Shown here: piece after piece, positions 16,440 through 25,277 of the stretch
How positions within the stretch are numbered: the first letter of the stretch is position 1
Layout of the letters: every line of letters starts with the position of its first letter
NCBI RefSeq assembly: GCF_026153455.1
Contig: NZ_CP110629.1
Coordinates: 1,426,001 to 1,490,000, forward strand
Direction: 5' to 3'
Length of the DNA: 64,000 nucleotides
Source of the DNA: Marinimicrobium sp. C6131
GTDB lineage: Bacteria; Pseudomonadota; Gammaproteobacteria; Pseudomonadales; Cellvibrionaceae
Program-made: the position numbers and the translations under genes
Notes under the pieces: generated by a model
The model's database searches: none
What the model was told of the DNA's origin: nothing
What the model saw: the letters and a program-made list of their open reading frames with translations, nothing else

Positions 16440-17975
16440 TCAGGGGTTTTCCGCTACATCATTGTGCAGGCCGATCAGAGTAGCCTCGGGCTTGGTCGCC
16501 TTTTTGTGAGCACTACTCTTGGCACCGTCGTTGCGTTCGGCTTCCAGTTTTTCCAGGTAGGCATCGTCCACATCACCGGTCACATACTCACCGTTGAACA
16601 CCGCGCAGTCAAACTCGGTAACCGTGCGGGTGCCCTCGGCCGAGGCGGCAATCAGGTCTTCAAGGTCCTGATAGATCAGCCAGTCGGCACCGATTTCCCG
16701 GCAGATTTCCTCGTGGCTGCGGCCGTGCGCAATCAACTCCTTTACGGTCGGCATGTCGATGCCGTAAACATTCGGATAAATGACCGGTGGCGCCGCCGAT
16801 GCAAAATACACCTTGGCGGCCCCCGCATCGCGGGCCATCTCGATAATCTGTTGGCAAGTGGTGCCACGCACAATCGAGTCATCCACCAGCAGGACGTTCT
16901 TGCCCCGAAACTCCAGTTCGATGGCATTGAGTTTCTGACGTACCGACTTCTTGCGTTGCTGCTGGCCGGGCATAATAAACGTCCGCCCGATGTAGCGATT
17001 TTTCACCAGCCCTTCCCGGAACTTTACCCCCAGATTGTAGGCCAATGCCTGCCCGGCCACCCGGCTGCTGTCCGGAATCGGCACCACCACATCAATGTCG
17101 TGGTCGGGGCGCTCGCGCAGAATTTTTTCCGCGAGTTTTTCCCCCTGGCGCAAACGCGCCTTGTACACCGAAATACCGTCCATGATCGAGTCAGGCCGGG
17201 CAAAGTACACATGTTCGAAAATACAGGGGCGAAGCCGGGTATTCTCGGCACACTGACGGCGATGAAGCTCACCCTCGGCGGTGATGTAGATCGCTTCACC
17301 GGGGGCTACATCGGCAATCAGGTCAAAGCCGAGCACATCCAGCGCGACGCTTTCCGAGGCGACCATGTACTCGGTCCCGGCAGCCGTTTCCCGCTTGCCA
17401 TAGACCAGGGGACGGATACCATTCGGATCGCGGAATGCGATCAGGCCGTAGCGGGCAATCATTGACACAACGGCGTAGCCACCACTGACCCGCCGATGAA
17501 CGCCGGCAATGGCTTCAAAAATATCGTCCTCATTGGGCTGCAATTTCCCCTGGGACTGCAGCTCGTGGGCGAACACGTTGAGCAACACCTCGGAGTCGGA
17601 ATCCGTGTTGACATGACGCAGGTCGGTTTTGAACAGCTCTTCGCTGAGCTGGTCCGCATTGGTCAGGTTGCCGTTATGGGCCAGAGCGATACCGTAGGGC
17701 GAGTTGACATAAAAAGGTTGAGCCAGCGCCGGACCGGAGCTACCCGCCGTCGGGTAGCGCACATGGCCGATACCGATATTGCCCACCAACCGCTGCATAT
17801 GACGGGTCCGGAAGACATCCTTCACCAGACCATTGGCTTTCTGCTGCGCCAGCTTGCCGCCGTCACAGGTCATGATACCCGCCGCATCCTGGCCGCGATG
17901 TTGGAGTATGGTCAGCGCGTCATAGAGCTGCAAATTGACATCGCTTTTACCCACAATACCCACAATGCCGCACAT
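16440..17975 (-). CDS. purF: Amidophosphoribosyltransferase
   Basis: 511-aa PurF, first committed enzyme of purine synthesis (PRPP plus glutamine to phosphoribosylamine). The class II glutaminase nucleophile is Cys2 after Met removal (MCGIVGIVG). The PRPP-binding loop is NVLLVDDSIVRGTT (about 360-373), and the glutaminase sites RYPTAG and HNGNLTN are present. The C-terminus has a charged extension (ERNDGAKSSAHKKATKPE). It follows cvpA at a distance of 56 bp, which contains a GC-rich hairpin with a T-run. Confidence 0.96.
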   Translation of the reverse strand: MCGIVGIVGKSDVNLQLYDALTILQHRGQDAAGIMTCDGGKLAQQKANGLVKDVFRTRHMQRLVGNIGIGHVRYPTAGSSGPALAQPFYVNSPYGIALAHNGNLTNADQLSEELFKTDLRHVNTDSDSEVLLNVFAHELQSQGKLQPNEDDIFEAIAGVHRRVSGGYAVVSMIARYGLIAFRDPNGIRPLVYGKRETAAGTEYMVASESVALDVLGFDLIADVAPGEAIYITAEGELHRRQCAENTRLRPCIFEHVYFARPDSIMDGISVYKARLRQGEKLAEKILRERPDHDIDVVVPIPDSSRVAGQALAYNLGVKFREGLVKNRYIGRTFIMPGQQQRKKSVRQKLNAIELEFRGKNVLLVDDSIVRGTTCQQIIEMARDAGAAKVYFASAAPPVIYPNVYGIDMPTVKELIAHGRSHEEICREIGADWLIYQDLEDLIAASAEGTRTVTEFDCAVFNGEYVTGDVDDAYLEKLEAERNDGAKSSAHKKATKPEATLIGLHNDVAENP

Positions 17976-17997
17976 AGAAAAACCACCTTTACGTCAT

Positions 17998-18032
17998 AAA
18001 AAATCGGAACACCCCGGGCGGCGTCCCGGGGT
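17998..18032 (-). terminator. Hairpin with T-run between cvpA and purF (possible attenuator)
   Basis: On the minus strand ACCCCGGG pairs with CCCGGGGT around a 6-nt loop directly at the cvpA stop, followed after 6 nt by TTTTTT. It may partially end transcription between cvpA and purF. Confidence 0.45.
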
Positions 18033-18526
18033 TAAAACCACTGAAAAAAGAAGCGGGTTGTCTCGGCCGCCAGTGCGCGAGCCCAACCTTCGAACGCGAG
18101 AAAATGCGGTACCAGGGCCGACTCGCGCCACCACTCGTCCTGGTCAACGGGAATAATCGAGGGCAACAGGATCAGCAGCGCCATGACCACGACCAGACCA
18201 CGGGCCAACCCGAACAGCATACCAAACAGTCGGTCGGTGCCCGACAGACCGGTCATCCGGACCAGCTCGCCAATCAGGTAATTCACCATGGCGCCGACAA
18301 TCAGTGTCGCCGCAAACAGAATGACGAAGGCCGCCATTTCGCGAATAGAGGGGGTGGGAATCAAGTCCGTGAGCAACACCGCCAGGCGATCGCCGAACAG
18401 CACAGCCACCACAAAGGCCACAAGCCAGGTGACCAGCGACAGGGCTTCTTTGACAAAGCCGCGTTTGATGCTGATGAGGCTGGACACCAACAGTATGCCC
18501 AGTATGGCCCAATCTGCCCAGTTCAT
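18032..18526 (-). CDS. cvpA: Colicin V production family membrane protein
   Basis: 164-aa CvpA with four predicted membrane helices (about 5-20, 28-48, 65-88, 102-122). Typical N-terminal segment WADWAILGILLVSSLISIKRGFVKEAL. CvpA is linked to colicin V export and envelope homeostasis in E. coli, and almost always precedes purF, as here. The hairpin at its stop codon separates the two genes. Confidence 0.92.
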   Translation of the reverse strand: MNWADWAILGILLVSSLISIKRGFVKEALSLVTWLVAFVVAVLFGDRLAVLLTDLIPTPSIREMAAFVILFAATLIVGAMVNYLIGELVRMTGLSGTDRLFGMLFGLARGLVVVMALLILLPSIIPVDQDEWWRESALVPHFLAFEGWARALAAETTRFFFQWF

Positions 18527-18637
18527 TCGCTGGCCCGACTCATGCTATGGAAAGCTCCCCGGTTACTTGCGCGCGCATTTTAGCAGAGGCTCTCTGGATC
18601 AGATACCCCCGGCGCCCGTCGGGGCCGCCAGAGCGTC

Positions 18638-19204
18638 TCAAGGTTCGAAACGGAGAATCAAGGCGTCGACCTTGAGGGCCCGGTCTATCGCCGCCTTGGT
18701 CGATTCGGCCTCCGAGCGACTCACCTTGGGACCGATAAACACCCGACTGACCGCCCCGGCGTCGGTGCTGGCGGAGCGCACATAGGCCCGGTAACCATCC
18801 GCCTGCAACCGGTCCCGCAGCGCCCGTGCGGTTTCCGGATCACGGAAACTGGCGACCTGAATCACCCAGGCGGTGCGCTCGTCGACATCAGCCGTCGACG
18901 CCCCGGTTTCCGGAACGGACGGTTCGGCAACCGCCTCGGACTGCGCTTCCTCCAGAGAGTCTACGACCGGCTGCGAGGTGTCCTCCGGCATAAACATGGT
19001 ATCCGGCTCCGGCGCCGGTTCGATGTTGTCCGGCGCCGTGGGTGCCTCAAAAACCATTGTTTCCTCGGCGGGGCGATCGGGAATCAGTGTCTGGGTACTG
19101 ACCGGCTCGACCTGCCGATCCCGCAGAATGCTGGGCACCACCAGAATTCCAATCGCGATAAGAACGATCGCACCCACCAGGCGCTGCTTCAGGCCGCTAT
19201 TCAT
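18638..19204 (-). CDS. SPOR-domain (DedD-like) cell-envelope protein
   Basis: 188-aa bitopic protein from the ATG at 19204, which overlaps the folC stop by 8 bp; the longer reading starts inside folC. A short cytoplasmic N-terminus, one transmembrane helix (about 8-25, LVGAIVLIAIGILVVPSIL), an acidic Pro/Glu-rich periplasmic linker and a C-terminal SPOR domain (about 110-188, TAWVIQVASFRDPETARALRDRL). SPOR domains bind denuded glycan at the division septum. The position folC-SPOR-cvpA matches E. coli dedD. Confidence 0.88.
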   Translation of the reverse strand: MNSGLKQRLVGAIVLIAIGILVVPSILRDRQVEPVSTQTLIPDRPAEETMVFEAPTAPDNIEPAPEPDTMFMPEDTSQPVVDSLEEAQSEAVAEPSVPETGASTADVDERTAWVIQVASFRDPETARALRDRLQADGYRAYVRSASTDAGAVSRVFIGPKVSRSEAESTKAAIDRALKVDALILRFEP

Positions 19205-20534
19205 GGTTACTCTCAAGATTAGTGCGCACAGGATCGTCGTGTGTCTCGGGGCCCGGCGGGGCACTCTCGGCTTCAAACCAGTCGAGGGCCGCACTGACCG
19301 TATAGAATGACCCCATTACCACGATTCGATCTCCGGGCCTGGATTCTTGCCTCAGTCTCGCCATCAGTTCGGCTACTGTACCACAGCCGCTCGCCGAGAC
19401 GCCGAGTCCCTCCAGGTCTTTCGCCAATTGCACCACAGTGGCGGCTCTGGGCACGTCCGGAAGAGACACCAGCCAGCAATATGCCATGATCGGTGCCAGC
19501 GGCGCCAGGGTGGCAACCCGGTCCTTGTCGGCCATCATACCGATGACGACATGGGTCTCCCCTGCGCTGTCATCGACCAGACGGGCCGCCAGGTGCCTGG
19601 CGGCGGCGGGATTATGGGCGACATCAAGAACCAGCGTCCGACCCTCCCAGGCTCGAACCTGATAGCGCCCAGGGAGGGTGAGCCGGCCGAGTTCACAGGC
19701 CCGCGCCAGTGGCTCAACCTGATATCCCAACTGCGCAACCACCTGAAGAGCCGCCGCAAGGCTCGGCCAGGGAAGCACCGGCCGTTCAAACTGGCACTGC
19801 TGAGGCTCACCGGCAGGGCCCTGCCCCCACCAGCACCACTGATCCTCCCGAACCGTAAACCCGAACTGCTCGCCAACCCGTTGCAACGCAACGCCGCGTT
19901 CCCGGGCAGCCACCAACAACCCTTCCGGCGGCTGATCGTCAGCGCACAGCGCAATCTGTCCAGTGCGGTAAATGCCGGCTTTCTCGCGGCCGATACTGTC
20001 CCGGTTATCGCCCAACCAGGCCTGATGATCGAGGTCGACGCTGGTTACTACCGCCGCGTTGGCGTCCAGCAGGTTGACCGCATCCAGGCGGCCGCCCAGG
20101 CCCACTTCGAGGACCATGACATCCACCGCCCGATCCCGGAAAATCAGCAGCGCCGCCAACGTCCCGAACTCGAAGTATGTCAGACTGGTATCGGCGCTCG
20201 CGGCATCAATGCGAGCGAAAGCGCGGCACAACTCATCATCACTGACCGGCACACCGTCAACCCGGACCCGCTCGTTATAGCGCTGGAGATGGGGCGATGT
20301 ATAGGCGCCCACCCGCTGCCCCGCCGCCTGCAACAGCGCCGCGCAGGCAGCCACACAGGAACCTTTGCCGTTGGTGCCGGCAACACTGATCACCCGGGCT
20401 TGGGGTGTTAGCAGGTCGAGGCGCTCGGCCACTACACGAATGCGTGTCAGGCCGAGCTCTATTTCGGTGGGGTGATGGCTTTCCAGCCAATGCAGCCAGT
20501 CGTCCAGGCGCTCAAAGCGCATTGCTGATGCCAA
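19197..20534 (-). CDS. folC: Bifunctional folylpolyglutamate synthase/dihydrofolate synthase
   Basis: 445-aa Mur-ligase-fold enzyme that adds glutamate to dihydropteroate and to folates. Visible: ISVAGTNGKGSCVAACAALL (P-loop, about 45-64), YTSPHLQRYNERVRVDG, LEVGLGGRLDAVN, DLDHQAWLG and LDVAHNPAAA. Start is uncertain: TTG at 20534 has GAGG 8 nt before it, while the ATG at 20522 has no clear ribosome site but gives a more usual N-terminus. It abuts the accD stop. Gene order accD-folC-SPOR is conserved. Confidence 0.94.
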   Translation of the reverse strand: MASAMRFERLDDWLHWLESHHPTEIELGLTRIRVVAERLDLLTPQARVISVAGTNGKGSCVAACAALLQAAGQRVGAYTSPHLQRYNERVRVDGVPVSDDELCRAFARIDAASADTSLTYFEFGTLAALLIFRDRAVDVMVLEVGLGGRLDAVNLLDANAAVVTSVDLDHQAWLGDNRDSIGREKAGIYRTGQIALCADDQPPEGLLVAARERGVALQRVGEQFGFTVREDQWCWWGQGPAGEPQQCQFERPVLPWPSLAAALQVVAQLGYQVEPLARACELGRLTLPGRYQVRAWEGRTLVLDVAHNPAAARHLAARLVDDSAGETHVVIGMMADKDRVATLAPLAPIMAYCWLVSLPDVPRAATVVQLAKDLEGLGVSASGCGTVAELMARLRQESRPGDRIVVMGSFYTVSAALDWFEAESAPPGPETHDDPVRTNLESNHE

Positions 20535-21398
20535 TCAGACCGCCTCGCGGCGAGTGAATTTGGCCAACAGCCGCGCCAGAGTATCGCGCATGTCCCGGCG
20601 GTGAATGATCATATCGATCGCGCCTTTGTCGAGCAGGAACTCGCTACGCTGAAAGCCTTTGGGCAGTTTCTGACGAATGGTCTGCTCAATGATGTTGGGG
20701 CCGGCGAAGCCTGCCCGGGCGTTAGGCTCGGCGGCGTTGATGTCGCCCAGCAGCGCCAGACTCGCCGAGACGCCACCATAGACGGGGTCGGTCATCACCG
20801 ACACGTAAGGTGTACCCTGGCGCTTCAGGCGCTCAATCACGGCACTCGTCTTGGCCATCTGCATCAGAGAGATCAACGCCTCCTGCATGCGGGCGCCACC
20901 GGTCGCCGAGAAACACACCAGAGGGATATCTTCCTCCAGTGCCACCTTGGCCGCCCGGGCAAAGCGCTCACCGACCACATAGCCCATGGAGCCGCCGTGG
21001 AAGGCGAACTCGAACGCCACCGCCACGACCGGCATGCCCTTCAATTGACCTTTCATGGCGACCAGGGCGTCTTTCTCACCGGTGGTTTTCTGGGCGCTTG
21101 AGAGACGATCCTTGTACTTTTTCACATCGCGGAACTTCAACCGGTCGATCGGCTCAACCTCGGTCGCCAGTTCCTGGCGGTTGTCCTCATCCAGAAACAG
21201 GTTCAACCGGGTTCTGGCGCCGATGCGCATGTGATGATCACACTTGGGGCACACATCGAGGTTACGTTCCAACTCTGGACGATAGAGCACCGCCTGACAT
21301 TTCACACACTTTTTCCAGAGCCCCTCCGGTACCTTGCTGCCACCACGCTTGCCGTCCGCACGGGCCATGCTCGGTACAATCTTTTCTAGCCAACTCAT
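20535..21398 (-). CDS. accD: Acetyl-CoA carboxylase carboxyltransferase subunit beta
   Basis: 287-aa AccD, beta subunit of the carboxyltransferase half of acetyl-CoA carboxylase (first step of fatty-acid synthesis). The four-Cys zinc ribbon is at about residues 31-53 (CVKC ... CPKC) and the crotonase-fold core contains VAVAFEFAFHGGSMG, SATGGARMQE and GFAGPNIIEQT. Length is normal. It lies between trpA and folC as in Pseudomonas and starts 83 bp after trpA ends. Confidence 0.96.
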   Translation of the reverse strand: MSWLEKIVPSMARADGKRGGSKVPEGLWKKCVKCQAVLYRPELERNLDVCPKCDHHMRIGARTRLNLFLDEDNRQELATEVEPIDRLKFRDVKKYKDRLSSAQKTTGEKDALVAMKGQLKGMPVVAVAFEFAFHGGSMGYVVGERFARAAKVALEEDIPLVCFSATGGARMQEALISLMQMAKTSAVIERLKRQGTPYVSVMTDPVYGGVSASLALLGDINAAEPNARAGFAGPNIIEQTIRQKLPKGFQRSEFLLDKGAIDMIIHRRDMRDTLARLLAKFTRREAV

Positions 21399-21481
21399 GT
21401 CGATTCTCTCTGCGAAATCTTGAGGTTTTCAGTCTTTACCGGGCACCTCGGCCCGACTCGGGTGTTCAATAACCGGGGTGA

Positions 21482-22288
21482 TCAGGCATCCAGCGCCTGA
21501 CGGATACCGCCAACGATATCACCGACCGCTGCGGCGATCTGCGCGGGCGACTGCTCGTATCGCTCGCCCATGGTATTCACCAATACACTGCCAACCACCA
21601 CACCATCGGCCAGCGCCGACAGCTTGCGGGCCGTTTCGGGATCCTTGATCCCAAAACCAATGCACAGCGGCAGATCGGTCAGTTTACCAAACTCATCCAG
21701 CTTGGCCTTCACCGCGTCGACGTCCAGGTGCCCCGCCCCGGTAACGCCCTTCAGGGAAACATAGTAAATAAAACCGCTGGCAAGGGCTGACACCTGGCGG
21801 GCACGCTCAACACTGGTGGTCGGTGCCAACAGCAGAATATTGTCCATCCCCACGGCCGAGAGCTCTCGCTTGAGCGGCTCCGCCTCTTCCGGCGGCAGGT
21901 CCACCGTGAGCAGCCCGTCGACGCCCGCCTCGGAGGCCAACTGCGCGATGGTGTCGTAACCCATGCGCTCGATCGGATTGGCGTACCCCATCAGTACCAC
22001 CGGCGTCTCGGCGTCGGTCTCACGAAACTTCCGCACCAGCTCGAGTGTGCCGCGCAAGCTGATTTTGTGCTCCAGGGCCCGTTCATGGCCACGTTGAATC
22101 ACGGGCCCTTCCGCCATCGGATCGGAAAAGGGAACACCCAGCTCAATAATATCGGCCCCCTGTTTGACCAGTTCGTGCATCGCTGGCAGCGTGGCTTCGG
22201 GATACGGATCCCCATTGACGATGTAGGTCACCAGTGCTTTTCTTCCCTGCGAGCGCAGGTCCTGCAGACGTTTGGCAATACGACTCAT
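21482..22288 (-). CDS. trpA: Tryptophan synthase alpha subunit
   Basis: 268-aa TIM-barrel subunit that cleaves indole-3-glycerol phosphate to indole and glyceraldehyde 3-phosphate. Catalytic Glu in IIELGVPFSDPMAEGPVIQ and Asp in the following helix region; also LMGYANPIERMG, GLLTVDLPPEE and GFIYYVSLKGVTGA. It follows trpB by 24 bp; the two products form the alpha2-beta2 complex. Confidence 0.96.
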   Translation of the reverse strand: MSRIAKRLQDLRSQGRKALVTYIVNGDPYPEATLPAMHELVKQGADIIELGVPFSDPMAEGPVIQRGHERALEHKISLRGTLELVRKFRETDAETPVVLMGYANPIERMGYDTIAQLASEAGVDGLLTVDLPPEEAEPLKRELSAVGMDNILLLAPTTSVERARQVSALASGFIYYVSLKGVTGAGHLDVDAVKAKLDEFGKLTDLPLCIGFGIKDPETARKLSALADGVVVGSVLVNTMGERYEQSPAQIAAAVGDIVGGIRQALDA

Positions 22289-22312
22289 GAATTCTGTATC
22301 CTGGTTCAGCGC

Positions 22313-23566
22313 TTACACTTCGATGCCGTCGAGTTTTGCAACGGTAAGAATGTCTTTGTCTCCACGGCCGGAGAGGTTCACAACAATACTCTGATCCGGG
22401 CGCATGGTGGGCGCCAGCTTTTCGGCATAGGCCAGCGCATGGCTCGACTCCAGCGCGGGCATGATACCTTCGGTCAGGGTCGTTTTACGGAACGCCGCCA
22501 GGGCTTCCTGGTCATTGATGGCCACATAGTTGACCCGCCCCTGGTCCTTCAACCAGGCGTGTTCCGGGCCGACACCCGGGTAGTCCAGACCGGCGGAGAC
22601 CGAGTGGGTCTCGATGATCTGACCGTTCTCGTCCTCCATCAGGTAAGTCCGGTTGCCGTGCAGTACCCCGGGGATACCCGCGCTCAACGGCGCGGCATGG
22701 CGTCCGGTCTCAACGCCGTCACCCCCGGCCTCGACACCATACATCTCGACACCGTCATCCCCCAGGAAGGGGTGAAACAGGCCAATGGCATTGGAACCGC
22801 CTCCCACGCAGGCCACCAGGGCATCGGGCAGACGACCGGTCTGCTCCAGGCACTGGGCCCGGGCTTCCCGTCCGATCACGGACTGGAAGTCGCGCACCAA
22901 TTGAGGATAGGGGTGCGGGCCGGCCACGGTACCGATGATGTAGAAGGTATCGTCGACGTTGGTGGCCCAGTCCCGCATGGCCTCGTTCATCGCATCTTTG
23001 AGCGTACGCGAGCCGGAGGTCACCGGAATGACTTCGGCACCCAGCAGTTTCATCCGGTACACATTGAGAGACTGGCGCTGTACGTCCTCGGCCCCCATGT
23101 ACACACAGCACTTGAGACCAAGCCGGGCCGCCACGGTGGCCGACGCCACACCGTGCTGCCCCGCACCGGTCTCGGCAATGACCCGCTGTTTGCCTGTGAA
23201 CTTGGCCAGTAGCGCCTGACCAATGGTGTTGTTCACCTTGTGGGCACCGGTGTGGTTCAGGTCTTCACGCTTGAGGTATATCTGGGCTCCGCCCAGCTCG
23301 CGGCTCCATCGCTCGGCATGGTACAGCGGTGACGGGCGACCCACGTAGTAGGCCAGATCCTTGTCGAATTCCGCCTGAAAATCCGGATCGTTTTTCAGGT
23401 CATTGTAGATGCGCTTGAGTTCATCCAGGGCATAGATCAGAGTCTCGGACACAAACCGCCCGCCGTACGGGCCAAAGTGGCCGTCGGCGCTGGGAAACTG
23501 GCTGTAATCGGTGTCGGAGTACCGCTTGCTTGAAAACGCTTGAGTCTTAGAGTTCACCTTGATCAC
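22313..23566 (-). CDS. trpB: Tryptophan synthase beta subunit
   Basis: 417-aa PLP enzyme joining indole and serine. PLP Lys lies in NHTGAHKVNN (about residue 107), with ETGAGQHGVA and the phosphate loop GGGSNAIG. The start at GTG 23566 overlaps trpF by 20 bp; another GTG at 23557 is possible. The N-terminus carries a polar extension of about 15 residues before the conserved GHFGPYGGRFVSE. trpF, trpB and trpA form one transcription unit; the other trp genes are elsewhere. Confidence 0.95.
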   Translation of the reverse strand: MIKVNSKTQAFSSKRYSDTDYSQFPSADGHFGPYGGRFVSETLIYALDELKRIYNDLKNDPDFQAEFDKDLAYYVGRPSPLYHAERWSRELGGAQIYLKREDLNHTGAHKVNNTIGQALLAKFTGKQRVIAETGAGQHGVASATVAARLGLKCCVYMGAEDVQRQSLNVYRMKLLGAEVIPVTSGSRTLKDAMNEAMRDWATNVDDTFYIIGTVAGPHPYPQLVRDFQSVIGREARAQCLEQTGRLPDALVACVGGGSNAIGLFHPFLGDDGVEMYGVEAGGDGVETGRHAAPLSAGIPGVLHGNRTYLMEDENGQIIETHSVSAGLDYPGVGPEHAWLKDQGRVNYVAINDQEALAAFRKTTLTEGIMPALESSHALAYAEKLAPTMRPDQSIVVNLSGRGDKDILTVAKLDGIEV

Positions 23567-24185
23567 CGTTGAGGGCGTTAAATATAAACTGGTTCACTTT
23601 GCCGGCGTCCTTGAGACCGGGCGACGCCTCGACACCGCCACTGACATCGACGCCATAGGGGCGGGTCGCGAGGATCGCCTGACGGACATTGTCAGGGGTC
23701 AGGCCACCGGCGAGAATGACGGGCCGCTGCGGGTTCCGCGGTACCCGCTCCCAATCAAAGGTCTCGCCGGTGCCGCCGGGGACCCCTTTTCGATAGGCAT
23801 CCAGCAAAAAACCAGACGCGTGTGGATAATCAGCCATGGCGGCCATGACATCCAACTCAGGACGCATACGCAGCGCTTTGATATATGGACGTCCGTAGCG
23901 ACTGCATTCGTCGCTCGTTTCATCGCCATGAAACTGCAGCAGCTGCAGGGGCACCTCGTCCAACACGGCTTCTATCGTGGCCGGTGTGGCGTTCACAAAC
24001 AGCCCCACCAGCGTCGCGAAAGGCCCCACCGTGCGGGCGATGGCTTTGGCCTGCTCGACCTCCACCGCCCGCGGGCTGGCAGCGTAAAAAACGAGCCCCA
24101 GGGCGTGGGCGCCCGCCCTGAGCGCTAGGCGAGCGTCCTCCGGCCGTGTAATACCGCATATTTTAACCCGAATATCCTGGCTCAT
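23547..24185 (-). CDS. trpF: Phosphoribosylanthranilate isomerase
   Basis: 212-aa TIM-barrel enzyme of the tryptophan pathway. The catalytic Cys is in VKICGITRPEDA (residues 8-19) and the catalytic Asp is in LLDAYRKGVPGGTG; the phosphate site includes LAGGLTPDNV and GVDVSGGVE. A stand-alone trpF upstream of trpBA and apart from trpC is the arrangement of pseudomonads and relatives. Confidence 0.95.
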   Translation of the reverse strand: MSQDIRVKICGITRPEDARLALRAGAHALGLVFYAASPRAVEVEQAKAIARTVGPFATLVGLFVNATPATIEAVLDEVPLQLLQFHGDETSDECSRYGRPYIKALRMRPELDVMAAMADYPHASGFLLDAYRKGVPGGTGETFDWERVPRNPQRPVILAGGLTPDNVRQAILATRPYGVDVSGGVEASPGLKDAGKVNQFIFNALNGDQGEL

Positions 24186-24265
24186 GTCCGCCCTGCCTGC
24201 CGGCTTGAAAACAGACCGGGGATACTAGCAGAAATCCGGACAAATTGCTGCCAGAGGCCGCCGGA

Positions 24266-25168
24266 TCAGGGATTTTCCGCCAGCCCACCCAGAGGTTCCG
24301 GCACGAAAATCGGGCCCGGCCGGCCCTCGGGCAGACCAAACGATGTCGGGTAATCGACATGAACCAGATACAGCCCAAAGGGGCGCGCCGTCACACCCCC
24401 CGCGCTGCGATCCCGGGCCGCGAGAATGTCCGCGGCCCAGCTCACCGCCGCCTCACCGGAACCGATGGCCAGAAGAACCCCCACAATATTGCGTACCATA
24501 TGATGCAAAAAAGCGTTGGCCCGGACCTCGAGCACAATCAGGTCGCCGCGCCGGGCGAGGTGCAGATAGTCAATCCGGCGAACCGGGCTGCGAGCCTGGC
24601 ACTGGCTGGCCCGGAATGACGTGAAGTCATGCTCTCCGACCAGAGCCTGGGCCGCTTTGCGCATGGCATCCACATTCAGCCGCTTGCGGGACCAGGTGAT
24701 GTGTTGATGGGTCAACGCCGAGTAGGTATCCCGGTCTGAAATCAGATAGCGGTAGGTGCGTGAGCGGGCACTGAATCGGGCGTGAAATCCGGGCTGCACC
24801 GGCCTCGCCCAGCGTACCGCGATGTCAAAAGGCAGCTGTGCGCGGGTTCCCAGCACCCAGGCCTTTTCCGGCCTCTGTGCCAGGGTGTCGAAATGGACGA
24901 TTTGCCCGGTGGCGTGAACGCCGGCGTCGGTCCGGCCGGCACAGATCAGGCTGATCGGCTCATTGGCCACCGCACTGAGCGCCTTCTCCAGATGCCCCTG
25001 AACGGTGGGCACCCCACTGGGTTGTGTCTGGAATCCGTGGTAATGGGTCCCCTGATACTCCACCGCCAGGGCTACCCGATTCATACCCTCGGGCCACTCG
25101 GTGTCGGGAAAAATCTCTGCATTGCGCTTGTAGGCCCTGGGCTGGGTCAGATGGGTTTCAGTCATCAC
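24266..25168 (-). CDS. truA: tRNA pseudouridine(38-40) synthase
   Basis: 300-aa TruA, which isomerises U38-U40 in the anticodon stem-loop of many tRNAs. Catalytic Asp in CAGRTDAGVHATGQ (about residue 80), conserved EYQGTHYHGFQ near the N-terminus, and HHMVRNIVGVLLAIG. About 28 residues precede the usual start region; an internal ATG at 25084 (MNRVALAVEY) could be the true start. A terminator separates it from fimV, so truA may have its own promoter. Confidence 0.93.
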   Translation of the reverse strand: MMTETHLTQPRAYKRNAEIFPDTEWPEGMNRVALAVEYQGTHYHGFQTQPSGVPTVQGHLEKALSAVANEPISLICAGRTDAGVHATGQIVHFDTLAQRPEKAWVLGTRAQLPFDIAVRWARPVQPGFHARFSARSRTYRYLISDRDTYSALTHQHITWSRKRLNVDAMRKAAQALVGEHDFTSFRASQCQARSPVRRIDYLHLARRGDLIVLEVRANAFLHHMVRNIVGVLLAIGSGEAAVSWAADILAARDRSAGGVTARPFGLYLVHVDYPTSFGLPEGRPGPIFVPEPLGGLAENP

Positions 25169-25217
25169 TTGCTCTTGTCTCGACAGTCGGCCATTTCAGA
25201 GGACAACGCCAATCCTG

Positions 25218-25255
25218 AAAAAACAAAGCCCTGCGCACGGAATGCGCAAGGCTTT
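25218..25255 (-). terminator. Intrinsic terminator of fimV
   Basis: On the minus strand AAAGCC-TTGCGCA pairs with TGCGCA-GGGCTTT around a 5-nt loop, followed by a T-rich run. It lies 23 bp after the fimV stop. Confidence 0.75.
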
Positions 25256-25277
25256 GCGGGAGAACCCGAGGAAGAAA